This document shows positions 1 through 6,786 of a DNA stretch of 7,807 bases, piece by piece. The stretch lies in assembly GCA_046153355.1 (NCBI GenBank), contig JBJXEY010000266.1, forward strand, positions 1 through 7,807. The letters run 5' to 3'. Within the stretch, counting starts at the first letter, position 1, and every line of letters starts with the position of its first letter. The notes beneath the pieces are model-generated. The model worked only from the letters and a program-made list of their open reading frames with translations. It had not been told where the DNA came from and made no database searches. The position numbers and the translations under genes are program-made. The stretch is from 2-02-FULL-62-17 sp046153355. GTDB taxonomy: Bacteria > Pseudomonadota > Gammaproteobacteria > Burkholderiales > SG8-39.

Positions 1-176
1 AAAAGGCCCTGTTCACGTCCTTGCTCACGGCCCTGCTGAAGCCCTTGTTCAAGCCCTTGTTCAAGACCTTGTTCAAGCCCTTGTTCAAGCCCTTGTTCAA
101 GCCCCTGCTCAAGCCCGCGTTGCATGCCTTTGCGGGTGGCCTCTTCGAACCAGGTTTCGATGCGTTCGGCAAGCAT
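1..176 (-). CDS. Possible nested small protein from an internal start in the rpn gene (RpnS-like), partial
   Basis: Inside the rpn frame, codon 243 is an ATG (174-176). A GGAGG (minus strand of 185-189) lies 8 nt upstream of it, a better ribosome site than that of the full-length GTG start. The product would be the last part of the nuclease: MLAERIETWFEEATRKGMQR followed by the GLEQ repeats, at least 58 residues. Family knowledge: E. coli rpn genes make a short C-terminal protein from an internal start that blocks the toxicity of the full-length nuclease. The arrangement here fits that pattern, but GGAGG can arise by chance in a Glu/Gly-rich coding region, so this is a suggestion only. Confidence 0.35.
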   Translation of the reverse strand, partial: MLAERIETWFEEATRKGMQRGLEQGLEQGLEQGLEQGLEQGLEQGLQQGREQGREQGL

Positions 177-902
177 GGTGTCGGCCTCCAGAATATCGTT
201 GATGCGATCAATATCCGCGATGCTATGCGAGCCGGCCTTGCGGCGCAACAGCGATTTAATCCAAACGGTGAAGGTGCGGCGCATTTCGGCCTGGGCAGGA
301 TCGCGAAGTAACGCATCGAGCGCCTGAATAACCTCGCGCAAATCCTGGGGGGTGCGCCCATGCTCCAGGCGGAACAGTGCCTCCACGGCGCTGCGCACGC
401 TTTCGGCGGGGTTGAGCTTCAACCGCGCTTCATCGATCAGATGGTAGGCAAGCCGAGGCCGGAAGGTGGCAAGGCCGGGCGGAGCGGTGGCGAAGAGATC
501 CGCCGCATCGAGCGCGGCGCGCCAGGGCGGCAGACCGTTGTAGAGCACTAGGGGGAACACCGGCGGCAGACGGCCGTCGACCAATTCGCCGCGCTTGACC
601 AAGTCCTGGGCGAGTAGACCCACGTACACGAGCATTCGCAAGGCCATCCATTCATCTGATTCGGACTGAAATTCGAGCACGAGGTAGACCCACAACCAGC
701 GATCCTTGAGTCTCAAGCGCCAGACCATGTCGTCGTGGCGCTGTTTCTGGCTTTCTGAAACGTAGCTTGAGTTGATGCGCTCCAGGGTGGAGAAGTCGGC
801 TTGGGCGAGCCACTCCGTCGGAACCCAGTCGCGCAGCAGCTCGCGTACCATCTGCGGATGAGAAAAGAGCAGCTTGTAGCCGCTGTCGTGTTGGTCGCTC
901 AC
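1..902 (-). CDS. Rpn family recombination-promoting nuclease/putative transposase (YhgA-like, PD-(D/E)XK), 3' end missing
   Basis: Translating the minus strand from GTG at 902 gives 300 uninterrupted residues, running off the left edge, so the C-terminus and stop are missing. It opens with MSDQHDSGYKLLFSHPQMVR, and the nuclease core is visible: D57/D58 (RHDDMVW), then VLEFQS (residues 75-80; the E-x-Q of this PD-(D/E)XK group), and PLVLYNGLPPW (117-127), a family hallmark. A helical region follows (about 155-260), then a Gly-Leu-Glu-Gln tail. GTG is the only start after the in-frame stop near 957-959; no Shine-Dalgarno precedes it. Family knowledge: Rpn proteins are DNA endonucleases that promote RecA-independent recombination, and some act in phage defence. 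It is transcribed divergently from the MFS gene. Family assignment is confident; activity here is inferred. The near-complete length (usually about 300 residues) and intact motifs suggest a functional gene cut only by the contig end. Confidence 0.9.
   Translation of the reverse strand, partial: MSDQHDSGYKLLFSHPQMVRELLRDWVPTEWLAQADFSTLERINSSYVSESQKQRHDDMVWRLRLKDRWLWVYLVLEFQSESDEWMALRMLVYVGLLAQDLVKRGELVDGRLPPVFPLVLYNGLPPWRAALDAADLFATAPPGLATFRPRLAYHLIDEARLKLNPAESVRSAVEALFRLEHGRTPQDLREVIQALDALLRDPAQAEMRRTFTVWIKSLLRRKAGSHSIADIDRINDILEADTMLAERIETWFEEATRKGMQRGLEQGLEQGLEQGLEQGLEQGLEQGLQQGREQGREQGL
3..116 (-). repeat. 12-bp coding tandem repeat (GLEQ units) at the 3' end of rpn
   Basis: Residues 263-300 of the Rpn protein are six GLEQ units, then GLQQ, GREQ, GREQ and GL. 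In DNA the commonest unit on the minus strand is gggcttgaacaa, with third-base variants in the outer copies. Because the unit is 12 bp, copy-number change keeps the frame. Gln/Glu/Gly-rich C-terminal tails of this kind are common in the family. The repeat continues to the window edge and probably explains why the contig ends here. Confidence 0.92.
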
Positions 903-908
903 GAAACG

Positions 909-914
909 ATTGTA
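909..914 (-). promoter_or_regulatory. Candidate -10 box (TACAAT) for rpn
   Basis: The minus strand reads ctacaatcgtttcGTG into the rpn start. TACAAT matches five of six bases of the sigma-70 -10 consensus. Its last base is only 6 nt from the GTG, so transcription would begin about at the start codon, giving a leaderless message; this agrees with the missing Shine-Dalgarno. No convincing -35 hexamer lies at the usual 16-18 bp distance. Confidence 0.3.
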
Positions 915-1048
915 GCGCGCAGAGGCGCGGCAAGCCTGCCACTTCGGAGACGTTTTCTAAAACCAATTGGCTTCTACGAAACCCGGCGCGATTGATTCTC
1001 CCGTACGCCACAATCCAACTATTTCCCCAACATCGCCCTCTTTATTGC

Positions 1049-2203
1049 ATGAATCACACTCTCGTTCTGTTATCGGTGACCGGCGCTGTCACCGGCATGG
1101 CCACGCGCGCGGTCGAGCCGATGCTGCCCGCGCTCTCTACAGAGTTCGGGGTGAGTGTGCCGGTGGCTGCGTACATCATCACGGTGTTCGCCCTTGCCTA
1201 CGCGGTGGGGCAGTGCATTTTTGGCCCGCTAGGAGATCGCTTCGGTAAGTTGCTGGTGAGTACGATTACGCTGGCCTTGTCATCACTGGTTTTATTGGGA
1301 TGCGCCACCGCGACGGGACTCGTGCCGCTGGCGTTGTGGCGCGCCACTGCGGGTGTGGTGACCTCGGCATCGTTCGTCTTGGGGATGGCCTTTATCGGCG
1401 ATACTGTGCCGATGGCGCAACGCCAAACCGCGGTCGCGCATTACGTGATTGGCAATGTTCTCGGGCATGCATTCGGCCCGCTGGTGGCCGGGTTGGTGGC
1501 CGATGCCTTTGGTTGGCGCGCCACCTTCGCTCTGCACGGTTTGACTTATGGATTGATGGCGCTCGCCTATATTGCTTTGACGCGAAAATTGTGGCGTAGC
1601 GAACGGCGCACGCCAGGCAGCATCAATCCAATTAAACGCTATGCCGAGGTGTGGAAAATCTATGAGGCGAGAAAAGTCTCCTTGACCGCAGCGGTGGAGG
1701 CATTTTTCTTCTTTGGCGCCTTTGCGTTCGTCGGCCCGTTGCTCAAAGAACGTTTCGATCTGCCCTTGACTCTCATCGGGCTGTCGCTTGCCGGATTTGG
1801 CCTGGGTGGGCTGATGTTCAATATGTCGATACGATTTTTCGTACGCTGGAATAATCCCGGCGCACAGACGTTCGCCGGCGGCTTGTTGTGTGGCGCTATG
1901 TACATCGCGATCGCGCTCCTGCCGGTATGGCAGATGTCGGCGCTTTGCATGCTGGGGGTAGGGTTTGGTTTTTACATGATGCATAACATCCTGCAAATAC
2001 GCGGCACCGAGGCGGCGCCGCAATCGCGAGGCGTGGGGCTCGCCTTGTTTGGCATAAGCTGGACAAGTGGCCAGGGTTTAGGGGTGTTTGCGATGGGTGC
2101 GGGGGTCAGCGTGTTTGGTTTCGCGCCGATGATTGCCTTGTTTGGGCTGGGTTTTGCATTGCTGGGTTTGTGGATGCGCTCGAACTATCATCGTAGTGCT
2201 TGA
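1049..2203 (+). CDS. MFS transporter (DHA1/AraJ-like)
   Basis: A 384-residue inner-membrane protein of the major facilitator superfamily, the usual size for a 12-helix member. The first half shows the MFS loop 2-3 signature GPLGDRFGK (residues 59-67) and a glycine-rich helix near VIGNVLGHAFGPLVAGLVAD that resembles the antiporter motif. A charged central loop (TRKLWRSERR onward) separates the halves; the second half is strongly hydrophobic to the end. ATG at 1049 is chosen because the first transmembrane segment (TLVLLSVTGAVTGMA) starts right after it; an in-frame TTG at 992 would add 19 residues without MFS character. No clear Shine-Dalgarno is seen for either. The gene leads a likely unit with the hydantoinase-B gene 59 nt downstream and the solute-binding protein gene, so import of a substrate or export of a product of that pathway is plausible. 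The substrate cannot be read from sequence. Confidence 0.88.
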   Translation: MNHTLVLLSVTGAVTGMATRAVEPMLPALSTEFGVSVPVAAYIITVFALAYAVGQCIFGPLGDRFGKLLVSTITLALSSLVLLGCATATGLVPLALWRATAGVVTSASFVLGMAFIGDTVPMAQRQTAVAHYVIGNVLGHAFGPLVAGLVADAFGWRATFALHGLTYGLMALAYIALTRKLWRSERRTPGSINPIKRYAEVWKIYEARKVSLTAAVEAFFFFGAFAFVGPLLKERFDLPLTLIGLSLAGFGLGGLMFNMSIRFFVRWNNPGAQTFAGGLLCGAMYIAIALLPVWQMSALCMLGVGFGFYMMHNILQIRGTEAAPQSRGVGLALFGISWTSGQGLGVFAMGAGVSVFGFAPMIALFGLGFALLGLWMRSNYHRSA

Positions 2204-2250
2204 GGGCAACTTACCGATTCAAAGATAAAAACTTGGCGAGAAAAATTAGC

Positions 2251-2256
2251 GAGGAG
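2251..2256 (+). promoter_or_regulatory. Shine-Dalgarno GAGGAG that fixes the hyuB start
   Basis: GAGGAG lies 6 nt before the GTG at 2263, in frame with the HyuB protein. It favours that start over the upstream TTG at 2200, which overlaps the MFS stop codon and has no such site. Confidence 0.7.
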
Positions 2257-2262
2257 AAAAAC

Positions 2263-4116
2263 GTGGTGGCAGGTCGATCTAAGAACGTAGAGAAATCGCG
2301 AAGAGTTAAAACGCAAAGGGTTAAGTCTCGACCCGTCAAATCGCGTGCGCCGGCTCGCGCCACGCGCGCCGACGCCATCCTCACCGAAATCATTCGCAAT
2401 GGCGTAATGGCGGTGACCGAGGAGATGAAAATCAACCTCACCCGCACCGCCTATAACCCGATCATTTACGAGGCGTTGGATTTCACCACCGGTTTATTTA
2501 CCGCTGAAGGTGAAACGGTTTCCATCGGTTTAGGGCTGCCCTCGTTCATTCGCGGCATGTCTAATACCGTCAAGGCGTTTCGCGAACATTTCGCCAAACA
2601 GGGCGCGGCTAACGGTTCAGAACTCGGCATCTACCCTGAGGACATCCTCGTCACCAACGACGCCTATACCACTGGCAGCCATCTGTATCACTTCACCTTT
2701 GCCAAGCCCATATTTCATGGCGGAAAGCTGTGTGCGTTTGCTTGTTGCATGGCGCATTGGGCCGAGGTGGGCGGCGTGTTGGGTGGGGTGACCACCGATA
2801 TTTATTCGGAGGGGCTGCAGATTCCCATCATGAAGTACCAGAACAAGGGTGTCATTAATCAAGATCTGGTTGACATCATCAAGATGAATGTGCGCATCCC
2901 GGAAAAAGCCATGGGCGATCTGCGTGCACAGATTACCGCGGTGAAATCGGGAGAGAAACGCATGCTGGAGCTGCTTGATCGCTACGGTCGCGAGCCGGTG
3001 CTCGATGCCATTCGTAACATCATGGATAACAGCGAGGCCCTGGCGCGAGCGCGCACGCGGCTGATTCCCGATGGCGTGTACGAAGCTGAGTCGTATATGG
3101 ATGACGACGGTGTGGAAACCGGCAAGCGCGTGCCAATCCGCGTTCGTGTGATCAAAGAGGGCGATGAGATGACGGTGGATCTGTCGCAAATCGCCAAGCA
3201 GGTGCGTGGGTTCTACAACTCGGGCCCCAGCACCGGCTACGGTTGCGCGCAGGTGGCCTACAAATGCTTGACCTCGCCATCGGATTACCCGGTGAACGAG
3301 GGTAGCCTGCGCCCGGTGAAAGTGATTCTGGGCGAGGCGAGCGTGGTGACTGCGGTGCGTCCCGCCGCGATGCGAGTGTGGATGACGGTGCCCATGACGG
3401 TGGTCGATACCATTTTCAAGGCGATGGAAAAAGCCTTGCCAAAACAAACCATCGCTGGTCACTTCGCCGATCTGGTCTCCGGGCACATGAGCGGCATTCA
3501 TCCCAAAACCGGCCGATTATTTGTCGGGTCGCTCGGCCCCATGGGCGGTGGCTGGGGCGCGAAATACAATGAAGACGGCATGTGTGCCACCGTATGCTTA
3601 AATGATGGCGATACGCATAACGCACCGTGCGAGCAATCGGAAAATAAATACCCGATCATTATCGAAAAACATGCGCTGCGCGAGGATTCAGGCGGAGCGG
3701 GAAAGTTTCGTGGTGGACTGGGCGCGGAGCGCGCGGTCAGGGTACGCACCGGCATCGCCTTGAACACGCAAATGGAACGGGTACATTGCAAGCCCTGGGG
3801 TCTGGCGGGCGGCATGGAAGGCGCCGGCAACGGATATCGATTGCGAATCGATGGCAAGGAATTGACCGACTTCCCCAATGGAAAAATGTTTCGCCGCTTC
3901 AAGGAAGGTGATGTCTACACTTTGCTCTCCGGGGGCGGCGGTGGTTTTGGGCCGCCGCAGGAACGCGATGCGGAGCGTGTGGCCCACGATGTAAGGCAAG
4001 GTTATGTATCGGAGAAAGTGGCGCGCGAGGTGTATGCGGTGGTGCTGACGCCTGAGGGAAAGTTGGATGTTGTCGAAACGCAGGCGCTAAGGAATCGGTT
4101 GCCTGCGCTTGCGTAG
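2263..4116 (+). CDS. Hydantoinase B/oxoprolinase family protein (HyuB-type subunit)
   Basis: A 617-residue cytoplasmic protein of the HyuB family: N-methylhydantoinase B, the C-terminal half of 5-oxoprolinase and the corresponding acetone carboxylase subunit. With a HyuA partner these enzymes use ATP to act on cyclic imides/amides such as hydantoins and 5-oxoproline. Family signatures appear in order: LTRTAYNPIIYEALDF (60-75), PEDILVTNDAY (126-136), AHWAEVGGVLGG (164-175), DIYSEGLQIP (179-188), NVRIPEKAMGDLRAQ, then GGWGAKYNEDG, the glycine-rich GGAGKFRGGLGAER and the terminal SGGGGGFGPP. GTG at 2263 is chosen for its Shine-Dalgarno. Residues 5-35 hold 13 Lys/Arg with a VKSR-like repeat and are not part of the family fold, which begins near RADAILTEIIRNG. 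The gene sits between a transporter gene and a solute-binding protein gene (37 nt downstream), but no HyuA gene lies in the window. The substrate is unknown. Confidence 0.92.
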   Translation: MVAGRSKNVEKSRRVKTQRVKSRPVKSRAPARATRADAILTEIIRNGVMAVTEEMKINLTRTAYNPIIYEALDFTTGLFTAEGETVSIGLGLPSFIRGMSNTVKAFREHFAKQGAANGSELGIYPEDILVTNDAYTTGSHLYHFTFAKPIFHGGKLCAFACCMAHWAEVGGVLGGVTTDIYSEGLQIPIMKYQNKGVINQDLVDIIKMNVRIPEKAMGDLRAQITAVKSGEKRMLELLDRYGREPVLDAIRNIMDNSEALARARTRLIPDGVYEAESYMDDDGVETGKRVPIRVRVIKEGDEMTVDLSQIAKQVRGFYNSGPSTGYGCAQVAYKCLTSPSDYPVNEGSLRPVKVILGEASVVTAVRPAAMRVWMTVPMTVVDTIFKAMEKALPKQTIAGHFADLVSGHMSGIHPKTGRLFVGSLGPMGGGWGAKYNEDGMCATVCLNDGDTHNAPCEQSENKYPIIIEKHALREDSGGAGKFRGGLGAERAVRVRTGIALNTQMERVHCKPWGLAGGMEGAGNGYRLRIDGKELTDFPNGKMFRRFKEGDVYTLLSGGGGGFGPPQERDAERVAHDVRQGYVSEKVAREVYAVVLTPEGKLDVVETQALRNRLPALA

Positions 4117-4153
4117 GCAGATCGACCATGAAACTCAAACAAGGGTATAGCAA

Positions 4154-5122
4154 ATGAGATTCAAATCACTCTTCGTCTTGGCAATGGGTGTGCTTTCGAT
4201 CGCCCCCTCGTTAGCCGTAGCGCAAACCTATCCCACCAAACCGTTACGCATGGTGATTCCCTATGCCGCGGGTGGTGCGGCGGATGCGGCCGGTCGCATC
4301 ATCGCCGCCAAAATATCCGATAGTTTCAAACAATCCGTGGTGGTGGAGAATCGCGTTGGCGCCGGCACCACCATCGGCGCGGCGGCGGTAGCCTCATCGC
4401 TGCCGGATGGCTACACGCTGTTGATGGCCGGGCTCACCGGCCACATCGTCTCGGGAATCCTGTACAAAAATCTGAGCTACGACCCGGTGAAGAGCTTCGC
4501 CGCCGTGGCGCAGATGTCGGATGCGCCGTTTATTCTGGTGGTGAATGCCAAAAGTAGCGTTCGCTCACCGCGCGAGTTGATCGACCTCTCACGCGCCAAG
4601 ACGGGTGGCCTGACCTATGGCTCTTCCGGTACCGGAGCCGGTCCGCATCTCGCGACTGAAATGTTCATGCGCGCCACCGGCGCCAATCTGGTCCATGTGC
4701 CTTATAAAGGTAGCGCGCCGGCAATGCTCGCGGTGCTCGCCGGGGAGGTTGATACCGCGATTCTGGATTTGTCCGCACTCGTGCAGGTGCAGGCGGGCAA
4801 ATTGACCGCGCTGGCATTGACCACCGCATCGCGCTCGCCCTTGGCGCCGGGCATTCAGACGCTTGCTGAAGCGGGCATAGCAGGCGTGGATGTGCCCAGC
4901 GGTCAGGGTCTATTGGCGCCGCTGGGTACACCACGCGAGATCGTGTTCCGCATCAATGGCGTGGTGAACCAGGCGCTGGCCACGGAAGAGGTGCGCAAGA
5001 ATTTCATGGCACGTGCGTTCATGCCGGCGCCCAGAACGCCGGAGGAATTTGCAACCTTTCTGCAATCCGAGTACCAAAAATACCTGGAATTGACCAAACG
5101 GCTAAACGTGACCCTGGAGTAA
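4154..5122 (+). CDS. Bug family tripartite tricarboxylate transporter substrate-binding protein (TctC-like)
   Basis: A 322-residue secreted periplasmic receptor, the standard size. Residues 1-23 form a Sec signal peptide with a likely cut after SLAVA, before QTYPTKP; there is no lipobox cysteine. Bug signatures follow: RMVIPYAAGGAADAAGR (32-48), VVVENRVGAGTTIGAAAVA (63-81), LPDGYTLL (84-91), YGSSGTGAGPHLATEMF (156-172) and VPYKGSAPAMLAVLAGEVD (183-201). A Shine-Dalgarno-like AAGGG ends 8 nt before the ATG. Family knowledge: Bug proteins bind small carboxylates or related solutes for TctAB-type transporters and are very numerous in Burkholderiales, often without TctAB beside them, as here. Its position 37 nt after hyuB suggests it captures that enzyme's substrate or a relative, though the ligand cannot be inferred. 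Confidence 0.93.
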   Translation: MRFKSLFVLAMGVLSIAPSLAVAQTYPTKPLRMVIPYAAGGAADAAGRIIAAKISDSFKQSVVVENRVGAGTTIGAAAVASSLPDGYTLLMAGLTGHIVSGILYKNLSYDPVKSFAAVAQMSDAPFILVVNAKSSVRSPRELIDLSRAKTGGLTYGSSGTGAGPHLATEMFMRATGANLVHVPYKGSAPAMLAVLAGEVDTAILDLSALVQVQAGKLTALALTTASRSPLAPGIQTLAEAGIAGVDVPSGQGLLAPLGTPREIVFRINGVVNQALATEEVRKNFMARAFMPAPRTPEEFATFLQSEYQKYLELTKRLNVTLE

Positions 5123-5162
5123 TGCGGCACAATAACTTGACCGAAATGATTGACTGTAGGAA

Positions 5163-5188
5163 TTCAATAACTACTATATCTTATTGAA
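5163..5188 (+). repeat. AT-rich perfect inverted repeat (8-bp arms) upstream of kup
   Basis: TTCAATAA (5163-5170) and TTATTGAA (5181-5188) are exact reverse complements separated by 10 nt, followed by an A-rich stretch to about 5203. An all-A/T-dominated stem followed by A rather than T is not a normal intrinsic terminator for the preceding gene. It lies about 35 bp upstream of the predicted -35 box, so an operator or UP-like element is possible. Confidence 0.5.
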
Positions 5189-5220
5189 AAATAAAAATAA
5201 AAATTCTCGTTTCAGTTTTG

Positions 5221-5249
5221 TTGCAACGCAATATTCGTGAGCGTATAGT
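5221..5249 (+). promoter_or_regulatory. Sigma-70-type promoter for kup
   Basis: TTGCAA (5221-5226) and TATAGT (5244-5249) match the -35 and -10 consensus at four and five of six positions, with a spacer of exactly 17 bp. Transcription would start near 5256, leaving a leader of about 24 nt before the kup ATG at 5280. The AT-rich block at 5160-5215 just upstream would suit an UP element. No strong Shine-Dalgarno is seen before the ATG. Confidence 0.5.
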
Positions 5250-5279
5250 GCCCGCCTTCGACGTCCTGGCTAGCTTTCC

Positions 5280-6784
5280 ATGCCCCAGGCTTCTGCCCAC
5301 CACAACGAATCCAATACCCACTCCCCCCTCGCTCTGCTGACCCTGTCGGCGCTGGGTGTGGTCTATGGCGACATCGGTACCAGCCCGTTGTATGCCTTCA
5401 AGGAAGCGTTCGGCCGCGCCGGCGGACTGGCGATGAGCGAGGCCAATGTGCTTGCCATTCTTTCCATGATGTTCTGGTCGATCATGGTGTTGGTGTCGGT
5501 GAAATACGTGATCGTGATGCTGCGTTTTGATAACGGTGGCGAAGGCGGCATTCTTGCGTTGTTGGCCTTGTCCACGCGTCTGACGCGAAACAACCCGCGG
5601 CTAGCGTGGTTCGCGTCGATTTGCGGGATCTTCGGTGCATCGTTGTTTTTCGGCGACGCCGTCATCACGCCTGCCATCTCGGTGCTTTCCGCCGTCGAGG
5701 GGGTGTCGGTGGCAACGCCCGCGCTGGAGCATTGGGTGATCCCCGTCACGGTTACGGTGATCGTGGCGCTTTTCTGGATTCAGCACCGTGGCACCGGGGC
5801 GGTGGGCAAAGTATTCGGCCCGATCATGGCGCTGTGGTTTTGCGTGTTGGCTGTGCTTGGCACAATCTCCATCGCGCAAACGCCGCAGGTGTTGGCTGCG
5901 CTAGATCCACGCCATGCACTGCTTTTTGCCATAACTTCTCCCGGGTTGGCCTTTGTGATCCTGGGTGCCGTATTTTTGGCTATCACCGGTGGCGAAGCCC
6001 TGTATGCGGACATGGGCCATTTAGGCAAACTTCCCATTCGTCTGGCCTGGTTCGGTCTGGTGTTTCCGGCGCTGGTGATCAACTACTTTGGCCAGGGCGC
6101 ATTGGTGCTGCGCGACGCCGAGGCGATCCGCAATCCTTTTTATCTGTTGGCGCCGCCAACGCCACCAAGTTTCTGGAAGGCGGATGGTTTCCGTTGACCT
6201 GCGGCCTATGCGTATTTACGGCGCTTTCCACCTGGAAGCGGGCGGTGACGGTATTGCAGTCCGCCGAGCGCAGCCACCGCCTGCTAATCGGTGATTATCT
6301 GAAACTTTTTGGCCCAAGTATTCCAAGGGTTCCAGGCACGGCGATCTATCTATCCCCCGATCCCGAAGCCATTCCCACCACCCTCCTGCACAACTTGAAG
6401 CACAACAAGATCCTCCATGATCGCGTGATATTTCTGCATATCGCCGACGCGGACGTGCCGCGCCTGGCGGATCGCGATCGCGTCGAACTGCAAATTATCG
6501 ACGCGCATCACGTTTATCAAATCACCCTTCGTTATGGATTCATGGAAGAGCCCGACGTGCCCAAGGCGCTCGAACTGCTCGCGCGCCATGCGGTGCCTAT
6601 CGAGCCGATGGAGACCACCTACTTTTTGGGCAGGACTACTATCGCGCCCGCCACGCGGCGGACTCTCTTTTCCTGGCGCCGTGAATTGTTTCGCTTCATG
6701 CAAAGAAACAGCCCCGCAGCGGCGGAGTATTACCAACTGGCGCCCGAGCGCGTCATCGAATTGGGTACGCGCGTCACAATCTAG
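5280..6784 (+). pseudogene. kup: Kup potassium uptake protein, broken by an internal deletion and frameshift
   Basis: Kup is an inner-membrane K+ uptake protein of about 620-630 residues. The first part (from ATG 5280) matches it to about residue 292: GVVYGDIGTSPLY (26-38), FDNGGEGGILAL (83-94), GDAVITPAISVLSAVEG (125-141), GGEALYADMGHLGKLPIRLAWF (in 237-258) and NYFGQGAL (268-275), ending at NPFYLLAP. At about 6150-6157 the homology jumps to the segment ANATKFLEGGWFPL in another frame, continuing through VPGTAIYL, HNLKHNKILHDRV and METTYFLGR to the canonical end VIELGTRVTI at 6784. Compared with E. coli Kup recalled from memory, about 130 residues are missing, including the later membrane helices and the ASQAVISG and AYGIAVTGTM blocks. 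The original frame hits a stop at 6195-6197, making a 305-residue stub. A working transporter is very unlikely. The alternative is an assembly chimera, since both halves are otherwise well conserved. Confidence 0.92.
6146..6160 (+). repeat. 15-nt perfect quasi-palindrome at the kup deletion junction
   Basis: GTTGGCG (6146-6152) and CGCCAAC (6154-6160) are exact reverse complements around one central C. The switch from the upstream kup frame (ending Leu-Leu-Ala) to the downstream frame (beginning Ala-Asn-Ala-Thr-Lys) lies inside it. Each arm probably comes from a different side of the missing segment. Confidence 0.75.
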
Positions 6785-6786
6785 AG

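Noticed and set aside
1..120. Short regularly spaced repeats that could be taken for a CRISPR array
   Set aside because: The 12-bp units are contiguous, have no spacers, and are in frame as GLEQ codons of the Rpn protein.
992..1048. TTG start for the MFS protein 19 codons upstream
   Set aside because: No ribosome site, and the added residues do not resemble an MFS N-terminus; ATG 1049 directly precedes the first helix.
2200..2262. TTG start for HyuB overlapping the MFS stop (TTGA)
   Set aside because: GTG 2263 has a GAGGAG at ideal spacing; the extra 21 residues have no family support. Translational coupling remains conceivable.
5163..5205. Intrinsic terminator after the Bug receptor gene
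   Set aside because: The stem is almost all A/T and is followed by A, not T, on the plus strand; in the other orientation the T-tract precedes the stem.
5606..6154. Long plus-strand reading frame upstream of the kup C-terminal part
   Set aside because: It is a shadow of the kup N-terminal half in another frame; only its portion after about 6155 has Kup homology.
6140..6200. Programmed ribosomal frameshift in kup
   Set aside because: No slippery heptamer is evident, and about 130 conserved residues are missing at the same place, which a frameshift cannot supply.
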